Shown piece after piece: positions 8,976-16,232 of a stretch of 16,232 nucleotides of DNA. Where the stretch lies: contig NW_004457380.1 of assembly GCF_000313135.1 (NCBI RefSeq), forward strand, positions 100,755 through 116,986, given 5' to 3'. The translations under genes were made by a program, and so were the position numbers. The notes beneath the pieces were generated by a model, which was not told the DNA's origin, did no database searches, and saw only the letters and a program-made list of their open reading frames with translations. The stretch's first letter is position 1. Every line of letters begins with the position of its first letter. The DNA comes from Acanthamoeba castellanii str. Neff. Its lineage: Eukaryota; Discosea; Longamoebia; Acanthamoebidae.

Positions 8976-10010
8976 CTTACTTGATCTCCTTTCGCTTTTC
9001 TTCCTCCTCTGGCAGCGGAAGCACCGATCGAGCTTTTTGAAGAGAGGAATCGTGTCACTCGTACACTTCATGCGCGCGAGAAGAAGCAACGCAAAGATCG
9101 GGCGTACCCATAAGCTCGATGCTCCGACGATAGAGCCGCTCGGCGTCGTCGCTCTTGCCCAAGTCTGACCTCAGCCAGGGACAACGAGTTAAGACGCGTT
9201 GCGTTGCGTTAATAAGGCGTGGGCACTGTACCTTCGGTGACGTTGCCCAGGTCGTGGAGGGCGAGGGCTGTGAGGAAGCTCTCCTCGCCGGCGTACTTCT
9301 CGCAGATGCGGACCACCCGCTCGGTGAGCGTCCGTGCGAGGGCCAGGTCGCCCCGCATCCGCTGGAGCGTGGCGTACGGCGCGAGGTGGTTGCACAGATC
9401 GGGGTGGTCGGCGCCGTAGACCCGCTCCCGCATCTTCACAGCTCGCCGCATGCTCGTCTCCGCCTTGTCCAGCTCGTACCTGCACGTGCGCACAGAGTCA
9501 GCACGACACGACACTACACACGCAGCGCGGGTGTGCGGTGTGGTACTGAAGCCAACGCCAGGCGGCCCATCGCTCCAGCAGCCAGGCCACGGGCAGGAGA
9601 AAGGGCGACAGGAACCGCGACCGATGGGGCGGTCTTGCAGGCCTTGCCGTCGTCGGCTCCTCCGCCGTCGCCTTCGCGTCCGCCTGGTGCCAGCACCGCC
9701 AATTAAAAATAAAAAATAAAAAATAAAAAATAAATATTAAAGATAAATATTAAATCACTGTCTCGAGAAAGGGCAGTACGGGGGTGGAGTAGAGTCGGAG
9801 GGTTGCACAGGAAGGAAGGTTGTTGTGCGTAGGGGTGAGCCGGACAGCAGAAGATTGAGATGCGATTAATTTCCGGGATTTCAAGGATGAACACATGTGC
9901 CCGCCGCTCGCAGGGTTGTAGAGTGTCCTGAACGCTCCAACTGGACGAGTGGCGCCAGCAGCTACCGGACCCCAGGTGCCAGCCCTCCCTCTTGCCGCCA
10001 CCGCTCTCAT
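7156..10010 (-). CDS. Mitochondrial-type TPR (kinesin light chain-like) repeat protein
   Basis: Thirteen exons, all phase-compatible, give 593 aa: 10010-9759, 9683-9547, 9479-9232, 9164-9108, 9008-8981, 8759-8438, 8363-8165, 8069-8013, 7936-7868, 7813-7750, 7664-7525, 7432-7378, 7309-7156. The first 84 residues are Arg/Ser/Ala-rich and nearly free of acidic residues, with RLYST near the end, as in mitochondrial presequences. A hydrophobic segment follows (about 107-129, [16 protein letters not shown]). Tetratricopeptide repeats of the AE-RRA-RE-G-HP kind lie at about 131-232, 249-290 and 416-560. A charged coiled-coil-prone stretch (about 350-412) separates the two groups. TPRs bind protein partners. 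Presequence, single hydrophobic segment and TPRs together resemble the layout of the complex III factor TTC19, but orthology is not shown. Intron 5 (8980-8760) carries long GT/TC microsatellites. The start is the ATG at 10010, only 101 bp from the upstream gene's stop. Confidence 0.85.
8799..8974. repeat. Compound (GT)n-(TC)n-(TG)n microsatellite in TPR intron 5
   Basis: About 40 GT units (8799-8878), then 11 TC units (8891-8912), then 31 TG units (8913-8974). It fills most of a 221-bp intron. The Cys/Val and His/Thr frames across it are artefacts of the dinucleotide repeat. Confidence 0.95.
9703..9754. repeat. AT-rich A6T-type tandem repeat in TPR intron 1
   Basis: Plus strand shows repeated AAAAAAT units followed by degenerate TAAATATT copies. 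On the transcribed strand it is a T-rich tract upstream of the acceptor at 9684, where it could serve as a long polypyrimidine tract. Confidence 0.8.
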
Positions 10011-10111
10011 CCTTGCCGGTTGTTTGGTTATTTATTTATCAACAAAAAAAAGAAAATTGTTTTTCAGAATTGAACAAATAAATAAATAAATCAAAGAGTG
10101 CTGCGGTTCGA
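10011..10111. promoter_or_regulatory. Compact spacer: isomerase 3' UTR and TPR gene promoter
   Basis: Only 101 bp separate the isomerase stop codon (10112) from the TPR start codon (10010), both on the minus strand. The spacer is AT-rich and contains AATAAATAA on the minus strand near 10040-10028. That sequence could act both as poly(A) signal for the isomerase and as TATA-like element for the TPR gene. Confidence 0.5.
10031..10036 (-). terminator. AATAAA poly(A) signal of the isomerase gene
   Basis: AATAAA on the minus strand 76 nt beyond the isomerase stop codon. This is the best poly(A) candidate for that gene. Confidence 0.5.
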
Positions 10112-10377
10112 TCAGCCCTTGAGGCCTTCCAAACGCTTCTTGATGGCCCCGCGGGCGGCGTCGGAGAAGAAGATGTCGACAAAGGTGCGGTCGAGGTCGC
10201 CCGCGCGCCGCTCGCTGTCGTAGCGCTCGACGATGGGCCGCTGGAGCACCTGCTTCACCGCCACGAACGCGCGCAGGCTGTGGTGCGCCACCTTCGTCCT
10301 CGCATAGTCGACACTGCCCTACTCACCGTAACACGACACACACGACACACACAACACACACGACACATACATACACG

Positions 10378-10411
<34 letters not shown>

Positions 10412-10688
10412 CAGCCACTCTCAATACCGGGTGGTCGTCTCACCTTTCATTTGTAAGCCCTACGCACCTCGGTCAAGTCGGCGCCGGCGGGCAGCAGGTG
10501 GTCGACGAGGCCGAACTGGTGGTGCGCGGCGTCGAGGCTAACCAGATCGCCGCTCCGGGTGAGGTCGTAGAGGCGCGGGTGGGTCAAGGCCACGTGGTGC
10601 ATCACTGCCCAGGGTCCGCAGGGGAACGGTATCCCCAGCTGCACCTCGTTCACCCCAAACCAACTCTTGCCTGCATTTTGTGTGTGTG

Positions 10689-10756
<68 letters not shown>

Positions 10757-11582
10757 GTGTGTGGTGTGTCGTGAGTCTCTCGTGTGTTGCGAGTTGCATG
10801 GCATCAATGATCAGCTGCTCAGTGGTGCGTACCGGGGGCAGCGGCGACACGATAGTCGGCGGAGAGAGCGAGGAGAGCTCCGCCGGCGATGGCGTGGCCG
10901 TTGACCGCCGCCACGGTCGGGCAGTCGAGCGTGAGCAGACGCACGTACGACGCGTTCAGCCTGACCAGGCCCCAAAGAAAAGCCGCACGTACGTCAGTGA
11001 TCACCGCGCCCAACGTAGAAGCAGCCAAGTGCCAAGTGTTGACAACACGAACCGATCAATGAAGTGGGTGAGCTCGTCACGGGACATGGCCAGCACCGTC
11101 TTGAGGTCCAGCCCCGCACAGTACGTCTTCTCTGTAGGAAATAACATTACTAATGAATAATTGAAAATAAAATACTAAATAAATAAATAGGCGTGCCCGA
11201 AGCAGAGGCGAAGACGACGGGCGAGGGCTGGGACGAGGCGTTCTCGCCCTCGAGTCGCTCGAGCGTGGCGTCGAGTTGGTCGAGGAACGCAGGGTTGATG
11301 CAGTTCACCGGGTTCGACGCCATGCGCACCACCCGCACCTCGGCCTTCTCATCGCTGCCACGCTTCTCAATGGCCCACCCACCGTACTCGGCCTATCTCA
11401 TAGCACGACACGCACACGCACCACGATGAGCACCCGTGGGGTTATGGTTAGTGGGGGGGCAGTAGTACACTGGTGGTGAGGGGTGCGGCTCGGTGTCCCA
11501 GAGTCCATGCAGTGCTCACGCCCGCCGTTCTGCCGCACGACAACACCAGCGACCCGGCAAGACGGCAGCGGTGCAACTTCAT
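10112..11582 (-). CDS. ECI1: Enoyl-CoA delta isomerase-like enzyme (crotonase family), mitochondrial
   Basis: Six exons give 308 aa, close to the family's usual ~300: 11582-11469, 11392-11197, 11131-11053, 10960-10833, 10670-10468, 10318-10112. Family members shift cis/trans-3 double bonds of enoyl-CoA to trans-2 during beta-oxidation of unsaturated fatty acids. Seen: Arg/Ser-rich N-terminus without acidic residues (residues 1-38), fitting a mitochondrial presequence; SNPVNCINPAFLDQL; oxyanion-hole motifs CAGLDLK (108-114) and NGHAIAGG (150-157); VNEVQLGIP with Glu181 at the expected catalytic position; C-terminal IKKRLEGLKG. Leu159 occupies the first glutamate position of enoyl-CoA hydratases, favouring isomerase over hydratase. 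There is no SKL-type peroxisomal ending. Intron 2 (11196-11132) appears to start with GC. Intron 4 holds a long GT repeat and intron 5 a GT/CA repeat. A dienoyl-CoA isomerase is a less likely alternative. Confidence 0.87.
10379..10410. repeat. (CA)16 microsatellite in isomerase intron 5
   Basis: About 16 uninterrupted CA units preceded by several CGACACACA-type units (10333-10378), inside the 149-bp intron 10467-10319. Confidence 0.9.
10680..10763. repeat. (TG)n microsatellite in isomerase intron 4
   Basis: A run of about 40 TG/GT units with two single-base interruptions, occupying half of the 162-bp intron 10832-10671 and ending within 10 bp of its acceptor. Confidence 0.95.
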
Positions 11583-11801
11583 CTTTTGCGTTTTTATTAT
11601 TATTATTATTTTTATTTTTATATAATTGTTGGCCAGCACTGTCGACTGGCGCGGAATGTCGACGATGTGTTTTTTTTATGGGGAACCAATCATTTCAATT
11701 CACAACGACAAACATCTCCGGTGAGCTGTTGTTCGCTGTATCCAAGCTCAGTCTTCTCCCTTCAAGAAGCAAACAAAAAACAACAACAAGGAGAGAAGAA
11801 G
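11583..11801. promoter_or_regulatory. Divergent promoter between isomerase and RhoGEF genes
   Basis: 219 bp lie between the two start codons. A near-palindromic TATA element reads TATATAA on the plus strand (11619-11625) and TATATAAA on the minus strand (11624-11617), next to a (TTA)n/T-rich tract at 11590-11618. The isomerase ATG is about 35 bp away, implying a very short leader. The RhoGEF leader would be about 150 nt. Confidence 0.55.
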
Positions 11802-14535
11802 ATGATGGAGGTGCAGCAGGTACAGCAACCGGTCAAGAGTCCACGGCGTTTCAGTATAGCCTCGTTCCTCAGGCCCTCATCGCACTCCTCAACGCCGTTG
11901 CCTCCGACGTCGGAGCCGGCTCACCCGGTAGCAGCCGCAGCCGCAGCCGCGGCCGCAGCCCCCACCTGCTCGTCGCCCGTGTTACTCTCTCCGCCCGGGT
12001 CGTTCGAGTTCGACGCACTCAACTACCAGGACTCGCCCATCTTTCTTGCGCCCCACCAGGCCACCGACCACCTTTTGCCGTTGTTCGGCGCCGCCGAGCC
12101 CGACGCAGCGCTCGACACAGACCTGCGCCGAAGCAGCGACCCAGGCATGCAGGAGCTGGCCAGGCTCGCGGCCGGCCTGCGGCGGGACTCGGTGGCCGAG
12201 CTCCTCTCGTGCTCGGCGCCGGTCGTGATTCGCCGCTCCTCCATGCCCACGAGCTCGGCCGACGTCGAAGCCCACGTCGCCTCCTCCTCCACCACCTCGG
12301 CCAAGGCGCCGGCGAAGGTGAAGGGCAGCGGCGTCTTCCAGAGGCGGAAGAGCAAAGAGAAGGACAAGGCCTCGACGATGCCCGAGAAGACGAAGAAGGT
12401 GAAGAAGGAGAAGAACAAGAAGTTGGTGGTGGTGCCGGAAATAACGATAGAGCGGACGGCACCGGTGGTGGTGACGGTGCTGACGTCATCGTCCCAGCCG
12501 GCCTCGGCCTCGCCCAGAGAGCGCCGGGGCTCCATGATTGCCCCATCACCACCGGCCGCCACGATGATGAAGAAGATGAAGAAGATGACGATGGACGCGG
12601 CCGACGGTGCGGTGGTCGAGCCGACGCGGCACAAGCGGAGCCGGTCGTTGTCTGCGATCCCCGAAGTGGCCGAGGAAATGCAGCGCCGGTCGTCGAGCCG
12701 GGAACTCGAGGCCGTGGCGGAGGTGTCAACTACTACTACGACGACGACGCAGCCGCCGCTGCTGTTGGTGGGCGAGGTGGTGCTGCTGCCGGTGGGGGAC
12801 GGCATGCCCGAGCGACAGCGGAGGCGGCACCTGGTCATCAACGAGATCGTGACCACCGAGAGGGACTACGTGCGCGACCTGCAAGTGCTCCTCTCCGTTT
12901 TCATGTACGCCACCCAGCCTTCGTTCTTTTCACCTCTTGGTCTCGTTCTTTCGGCTGCCCGCGTCGTTTGCTCATTGGTTCCTGTCGCACCAAAGATCTG
13001 TCAAACGTGCCCATTGGTGTGTTAAAATAGTGTTGTAGTTGCACAATTTCGACAGCAACCAATTGATGGCGTTTAAACTGGTTTAACCGACACCACACGC
13101 AACACAGGATGCCGTTGCAGAGCAAGGGGATCGTGACGGCGGAGGAGGGCCGACGGCTGTTCTCCAACGTGAAGACGCTGATGGCCATCAACCAGGCGCT
13201 CCTGGCCGACCTCGAAGCGCGCGTCGGGGCCTCGCAGGGCAACAACATCGGCGAATGCTTCCTCCTCTTCGTACACCACCCTCTCTTCGTGTATCGTGTG
13301 CGCCGCGCGTGTGTCGTGTGTGCGACGTGTGTCGTGTCGTGTGCCCTGTGAGTGTGCTGACGTGGCGGGCAACGCGCAGGGGGACTACTTGAGAATGTAT
13401 GCGATCTACTGCGCCAACCAGAAGACGGCCTACAAGACGCTGGCGCGGTGCACCAAGACCAATGCCAGCTTCCGCGAGGCGCTGCAGCAGGCGCACGACA
13501 ACGAGCAGACCAGGCTGCTCAATCTCGACAGCTACCTGATCAAGCCCATGCAGCGACTATGCAAGTACCCGCTTCTGCTCCGGGTACATTGCCTCCACAC
13601 TTTTCTGGGCTCTTGTGTGCTCTCACTTACGCTCAATTGTGCACGACACGACACGCGCACACAATCGCACCCGACACGACACGACACGACACACACACGG
13701 AACAGGAGCTGATCAGCCTCACGGACGCGGAGCACCGGGACTTCGAGAGGCTGACGCGCGCGCTGGACAAGATCCACGAGGTGGTGGTGAGCGTGAACAA
13801 CAGTCAGAAGCTGGAGGAGGAGATGGACGCCATGGCCAACGTCATCGAGCGGCTCCAGGGCACCGAGGTACTCCTTACACTGCACATGCAGCATCATCGC
13901 ACACGCACACGCACGCACACAACACCGCACACAGTCTGGCCCCAGCTGACGAGTGTGGAGCAGCGGTTCGACGTGCCGCTGGTGGTGCCTGGCCGCAAGT
14001 ACTTCCAAGAGGGCATTCTCCAGAAGATGGCCCAGGTATGCGCCACGCCTCACATTCACATTTGGCATTTTTGAGCTGACCCCTTCTTCGGCTTGCAAGG
14101 ACACGAAGTGCTTGTCGGCCCTGCACTACTTCCTCTTCTCCGATCTCCTCGTCCTCACCACGGCGCCCGCGAGTTCGAAAGGTTCGCCGCGCGTGTGTGT
14201 TGGAGTATCGGTGTGTTGAAGCAAGCCAAGCTCCCTGGAGACGCAACAACTTAATCAAACAATCAATCACTGCAGCGGCCTCGGCCAGGAGGAAGAGTGG
14301 CTCCACCAAGAAGGTGGAGGTGCAGGCGATGCTGTCGCTCCTCGATGCCCAGGTGGACCTGAACGAGCCGACCAGCGCGGAGGACTGTGACGCCAAGGCC
14401 GCGTCGCCCACGGTGGAGATCACGAGCGGCGGCGACGAGTACGTCGTGCCCTTTGTCTCGGCCGACCACAGGTCGCACTGGGTCCTCGCCTACCGGACCG
14501 CCCTCGACTCCGCAGCTTCCCTCGCCGACTGCTGA
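11802..14535 (+). CDS. Rho guanine nucleotide exchange factor, DH-PH
   Basis: Seven phase-matched exons give 687 aa: 11802-12904, 13108-13270, 13380-13583, 13706-13867, 13946-14035, 14100-14181, 14276-14535. DH-PH proteins load GTP onto Rho-family GTPases at membranes and control actin. Seen: a disordered N-terminal half with an Ala run, Lys/Arg blocks and six RRxS motifs; DH domain about 337-525, with VINEIVTTERDYVRDLQ holding the catalytic Glu (353), a conserved second region SKGIVTAEE-FSNVKTL, IGECFLLFGDYLRMY, and the hallmark LIKPMQRLCKYPLLLREL; PH domain about 545-680 with YFQEGILQKMA, LHYFLFSDLLVL and a final helix HWVLAYRTAL with the conserved Trp. The start is the first of two adjacent ATGs. 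An in-frame ATG farther upstream would run through the AT-rich promoter and is unlikely. A second open frame overlaps exon 1 but lacks motifs. A truncated paralogue lies tail to tail 28 bp downstream. Confidence 0.9.
13307..13347. repeat. GTGTCGTGTG-type imperfect repeat in RhoGEF intron 2
   Basis: Several GTGTCGTG units inside the intron 13271-13379. Related units recur in introns of other genes in this window in both orientations (7448-7483, 9503-9517, 10333-10371, 11402-11414, 13641-13697). Confidence 0.7.
13641..13697. repeat. CACGA-unit tandem repeat in RhoGEF intron 3
   Basis: Repeated CACGACACGA units, ending in a short CA run just upstream of the acceptor at 13705. It is the reverse-complement orientation of the repeat in the preceding intron. 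Confidence 0.75.
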
Positions 14536-14563
14536 TGATGTCAAGTTTTGTAGAGTACACTAC

Positions 14564-15608
14564 TTAATGTCCGCAAGAACAAAAGAACGAAAGCGAAAGC
14601 GAAAGCGAGGCTTGGTGCGGAGGGCTAGGAGAGGAGATGCGGTGACTCAGCGAAACAACGTCCTTCATGTCGCCGAGGTTGTTGCCATGGGTGGCCTTAA
14701 CACGCCCGATGAGGTCGGACAGCAGCGTCTTGTTGATCGCCAGCAGCGTCTTCACGTTCGAGAACATCAGCTTCGCTTCCTCCGCCGTCACTATCCCCTT
14801 ACTCTGCATCGGCGCACTGTGTCGCGGTGCAGTGATGCGTGTGCGTGTGCGGTCATGAGTGTGTGCGATGATGTGTGCTAGTTTCGTGCGCTCTTGGAGG
14901 ATATGGGAGTAATTACACGAAGACAGCCAGCAAGACCTGCAGGTCACGCACGTTGACGATCTCGTTGATGACCTGGTGCCGCTTCCGCTGCCGGTCCGGC
15001 ATGTCAGTCCGCACTGGCAGCGGACCCTTGGCTCCTCCTCCACCGCGTCGAGCTTTGCTCGACGACCTCTGCTCCATCTCCTCGGCCACCTGACCGATGA
15101 CCGACAGCGAAAGGCTCTTCTGCAGCCTCTCCTCTTTCTTCGCACAGTGGGCGGCCGTAGGTTCTGGTTTTACCTCTGACTTAGGCGCTTTTCCAACCGC
15201 CGCTTCGCTCTTCTCGCTTTCGTTCTTTGGCTTCGCTTCTCTTTCTTCTTTGTCGTCGTCGTGCTGGACCCGGGGTTGTGAGGTCCGGGCTGGATGATGC
15301 TGTCGTCGGCTTCTTCTTCCTTCTCGTCTCGGTGCCCCTCGGGGTCGCCCACGGCTGCACCGTCGCGAAGTGCTTCTCCAGCCCCGCCCTCGTCTTTTTC
15401 TTCTCCGCCTCTCCTCCGCCATCTTCTTTCTCCTCGCCTCGTGACGCCGCAGGGTCGCGATAGAGGTGCGCCACCACGATGACTGGCCCATCTTCGCCCA
15501 CTCGAGGGCGGTAGCGGTCGATGGCCGCACCGGCGATGAGAGGTCCTCCACCGCCGCCAGGTCGCCCGCCTTGTCGTCTATCGGCACAAAGCTCACACCA
15601 TCCTTCAT
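14564..15608 (-). pseudogene. Truncated paralogue of the RhoGEF, DH domain incomplete
   Basis: Two exons (15608-14917 and 14816-14564) join in phase 2, exactly like exons 1 and 2 of the neighbouring RhoGEF, and read 314 aa to a TAA. Shared segments include VAEEMEQRSSSKARR, MPDRQRKRHQVINEIV, VRDLQVLLAVF and MQSKGIVTAEEAK-FSNVKTLLAIN. About 15 bp coding for a TERDY-type segment near 14947-14960 are missing, so the catalytic glutamate is lost. After HGNNLGD the homology stops and an unrelated 30-residue tail follows, so two thirds of DH and all of PH are absent. In the N-terminal part (15180-15600) all three frames are largely open, so the true frame is unclear; one or more frameshifts may be present. 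Either a pseudogene or a non-catalytic remnant protein. The preserved splice borders leave expression possible. Confidence 0.7.
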
Positions 15609-15837
15609 CTCTTTTTAATCTTGTGATTGACAACAGCCACAAGCTCGTGGTGACGGGCAAGCGCATGTCTGATTAGACCCTGCGTCGTTAGGGCAACTGA
15701 TCATGGAAGAGAAGATAAGAATTGTCTGCTACGTCATGGCAACGTACACGCGCGAGATGTTTATTTGTTGTTTGCGCGTAGTTGCGTCGTTGTGGCGGGA
15801 AGTGTGGCGAAGGTGAAGGCGAAGGCGAGGAGGTTGG
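15609..15837. other. Intergenic region between two minus-strand genes
   Basis: Should hold the 3' UTR of the right-hand gene (AATAAA at 15765-15760) and the promoter of the truncated RhoGEF copy. On the plus strand, 15620-15676 reads an 18-residue frame ending HKLVVTGKRMSD with exon-like codon use, possibly a remnant of a displaced exon. Confidence 0.4.
15760..15765 (-). terminator. AATAAA poly(A) signal of the right-hand gene
   Basis: AATAAA on the minus strand 73 nt beyond the stop codon at 15838, a normal distance for a protist 3' UTR. Confidence 0.5.
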
Positions 15838-16232
15838 TCAAGAAGAGGATGAGGAGCTGCGGCCAGCCGACTCGCCTCTCTTTCGGACGAGCAGGCCCTC
15901 GACGTCCTCGACGTCGTCCAGCTGGACGAAGGGGTTGTACTTGGGGTGGAGCGGATGAAGAGGCTCCTCCTCGTCCTCCTCCTCCTTGTCGCTCTCCTCG
16001 CCCTTCTCCTTCTCCTTGTGGTTGTTCGCGGCGGCTGCGGCCGACGAAGAAGACGATGAGCCGCTTCGGAGTGGCCGGTTCTGGCGGCGGTCGGCCATGA
16101 GGTCTATGTCGGCCGACGAGCCGTCGGTGCCGGCCCACCGGTAGTCGTCCGCCCGATCGTCGCCGCTGTCTTCGGGCGAAGGCGACGACGATCTCTCTTG
16201 TACCGGGCGCGCGTCCGTCGATGCGGTATTTG
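15838..16232 (-). CDS. Acidic Ser-rich protein, C-terminal part only
   Basis: Open frame of 130 codons running off the right edge of the window and ending at a TGA. I do not recognise it. Seen: SSSPSPEDSGDDRADDYRW near the left of the fragment, then MADRRQNRPLRSG, a Ser run, an Ala run, a Lys/Glu-rich block, an acidic tract EEEDEEEP, and a more ordered-looking segment HPLHPKYNPFVQLDDVEDVE, ending in a Ser run. The composition suggests a disordered protein. KYNPFVQLDD-VE is the best candidate for a short binding motif. The internal ATG at 16098 is not preferred as a start because the same frame continues open and coding-like to the window edge. Confidence 0.6.
   Translation of the reverse strand, partial: NTASTDARPVQERSSSPSPEDSGDDRADDYRWAGTDGSSADIDLMADRRQNRPLRSGSSSSSSAAAAANNHKEKEKGEESDKEEEDEEEPLHPLHPKYNPFVQLDDVEDVEGLLVRKRGESAGRSSSSSS

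Noticed and set aside
8782..9168. Cys/Val- and His/Thr-repeat open frames across the GT microsatellite
   Set aside because: Produced by dinucleotide repeats inside an intron.
12019..12856. Minus-strand frames antisense to RhoGEF exon 1
   Set aside because: Mirror of a GC-rich coding exon with no matching splice partners.
11483..13030. Long second plus-strand frame over RhoGEF exon 1
   Set aside because: Arg/Gly/Ala-rich shadow without motifs. The other frame carries the DH start and joins exon 2 in phase.
1..16232. Bacterial-type systems, CRISPR arrays, tRNA or rRNA genes, viral insertions
   Set aside because: No direct-repeat/spacer pattern, no cloverleaf-like sequence and no virus- or transposase-like protein was recognised by eye. 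A formal search was not possible.

Overview
The window looks like nuclear DNA of an intron-dense, GC-rich protist. The best fit by inference is an Acanthamoeba-like amoebozoan: exons are GC-rich, spliceosomal introns are short (mostly 54-220 bp) and often GT/CA microsatellite-bearing, genes are closely packed, and a DH-PH RhoGEF sits beside an SNF1/CAMK-like kinase. No operons, CRISPR arrays, tRNA or rRNA genes were recognised. Gene models were built by hand from open frames, GT-AG borders, matching splice phase and family resemblance. The five complete models each have a coding length divisible by three.

Layout from left to right. 373-1960 (-): Ser/Thr kinase, two exons. 2100-3528: about 1.4 kb with no supported gene, holding a 20-bp perfect palindrome and hairpins. 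3529-6486 (-): seven-exon gene for an 823-aa, extremely charged, probably nuclear protein with an Arg/Asp-Arg/Glu block, long acidic tracts and a Cys/His-rich patch. 7156-10010 (-): thirteen-exon gene for a 593-aa TPR protein with a mitochondrial-type N-terminus and a hydrophobic segment. 10112-11582 (-): six-exon gene for a 308-aa mitochondrial enoyl-CoA delta isomerase-like enzyme. 11802-14535 (+): seven-exon gene for a 687-aa DH-PH RhoGEF. 14564-15608 (-): a truncated, internally deleted paralogue of that RhoGEF, lying tail to tail with it. 15838-16232 (-): 3' end of an acidic, Ser-rich protein that runs off the window.

Two adjacent genes (TPR protein and isomerase) both carry N-termini that look like mitochondrial presequences. 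They are separated by only about 100 bp, so the promoter of one overlaps the 3' region of the other. The isomerase and the RhoGEF are divergent across 219 bp containing a near-palindromic TATA element. The kinase and RhoGEF could act in signalling, but nothing in the sequence ties them to one pathway.

The most notable items are: the inverted RhoGEF paralogue that has lost the catalytic TERDY-type segment and everything after the first third of the DH domain; a probable GC-AG intron in the isomerase gene; frequent GTAC 5' splice sites (17 of 31 modelled introns); six RRxS sites in the RhoGEF N-terminus; and the charged 823-aa protein, which I could not assign to a family.
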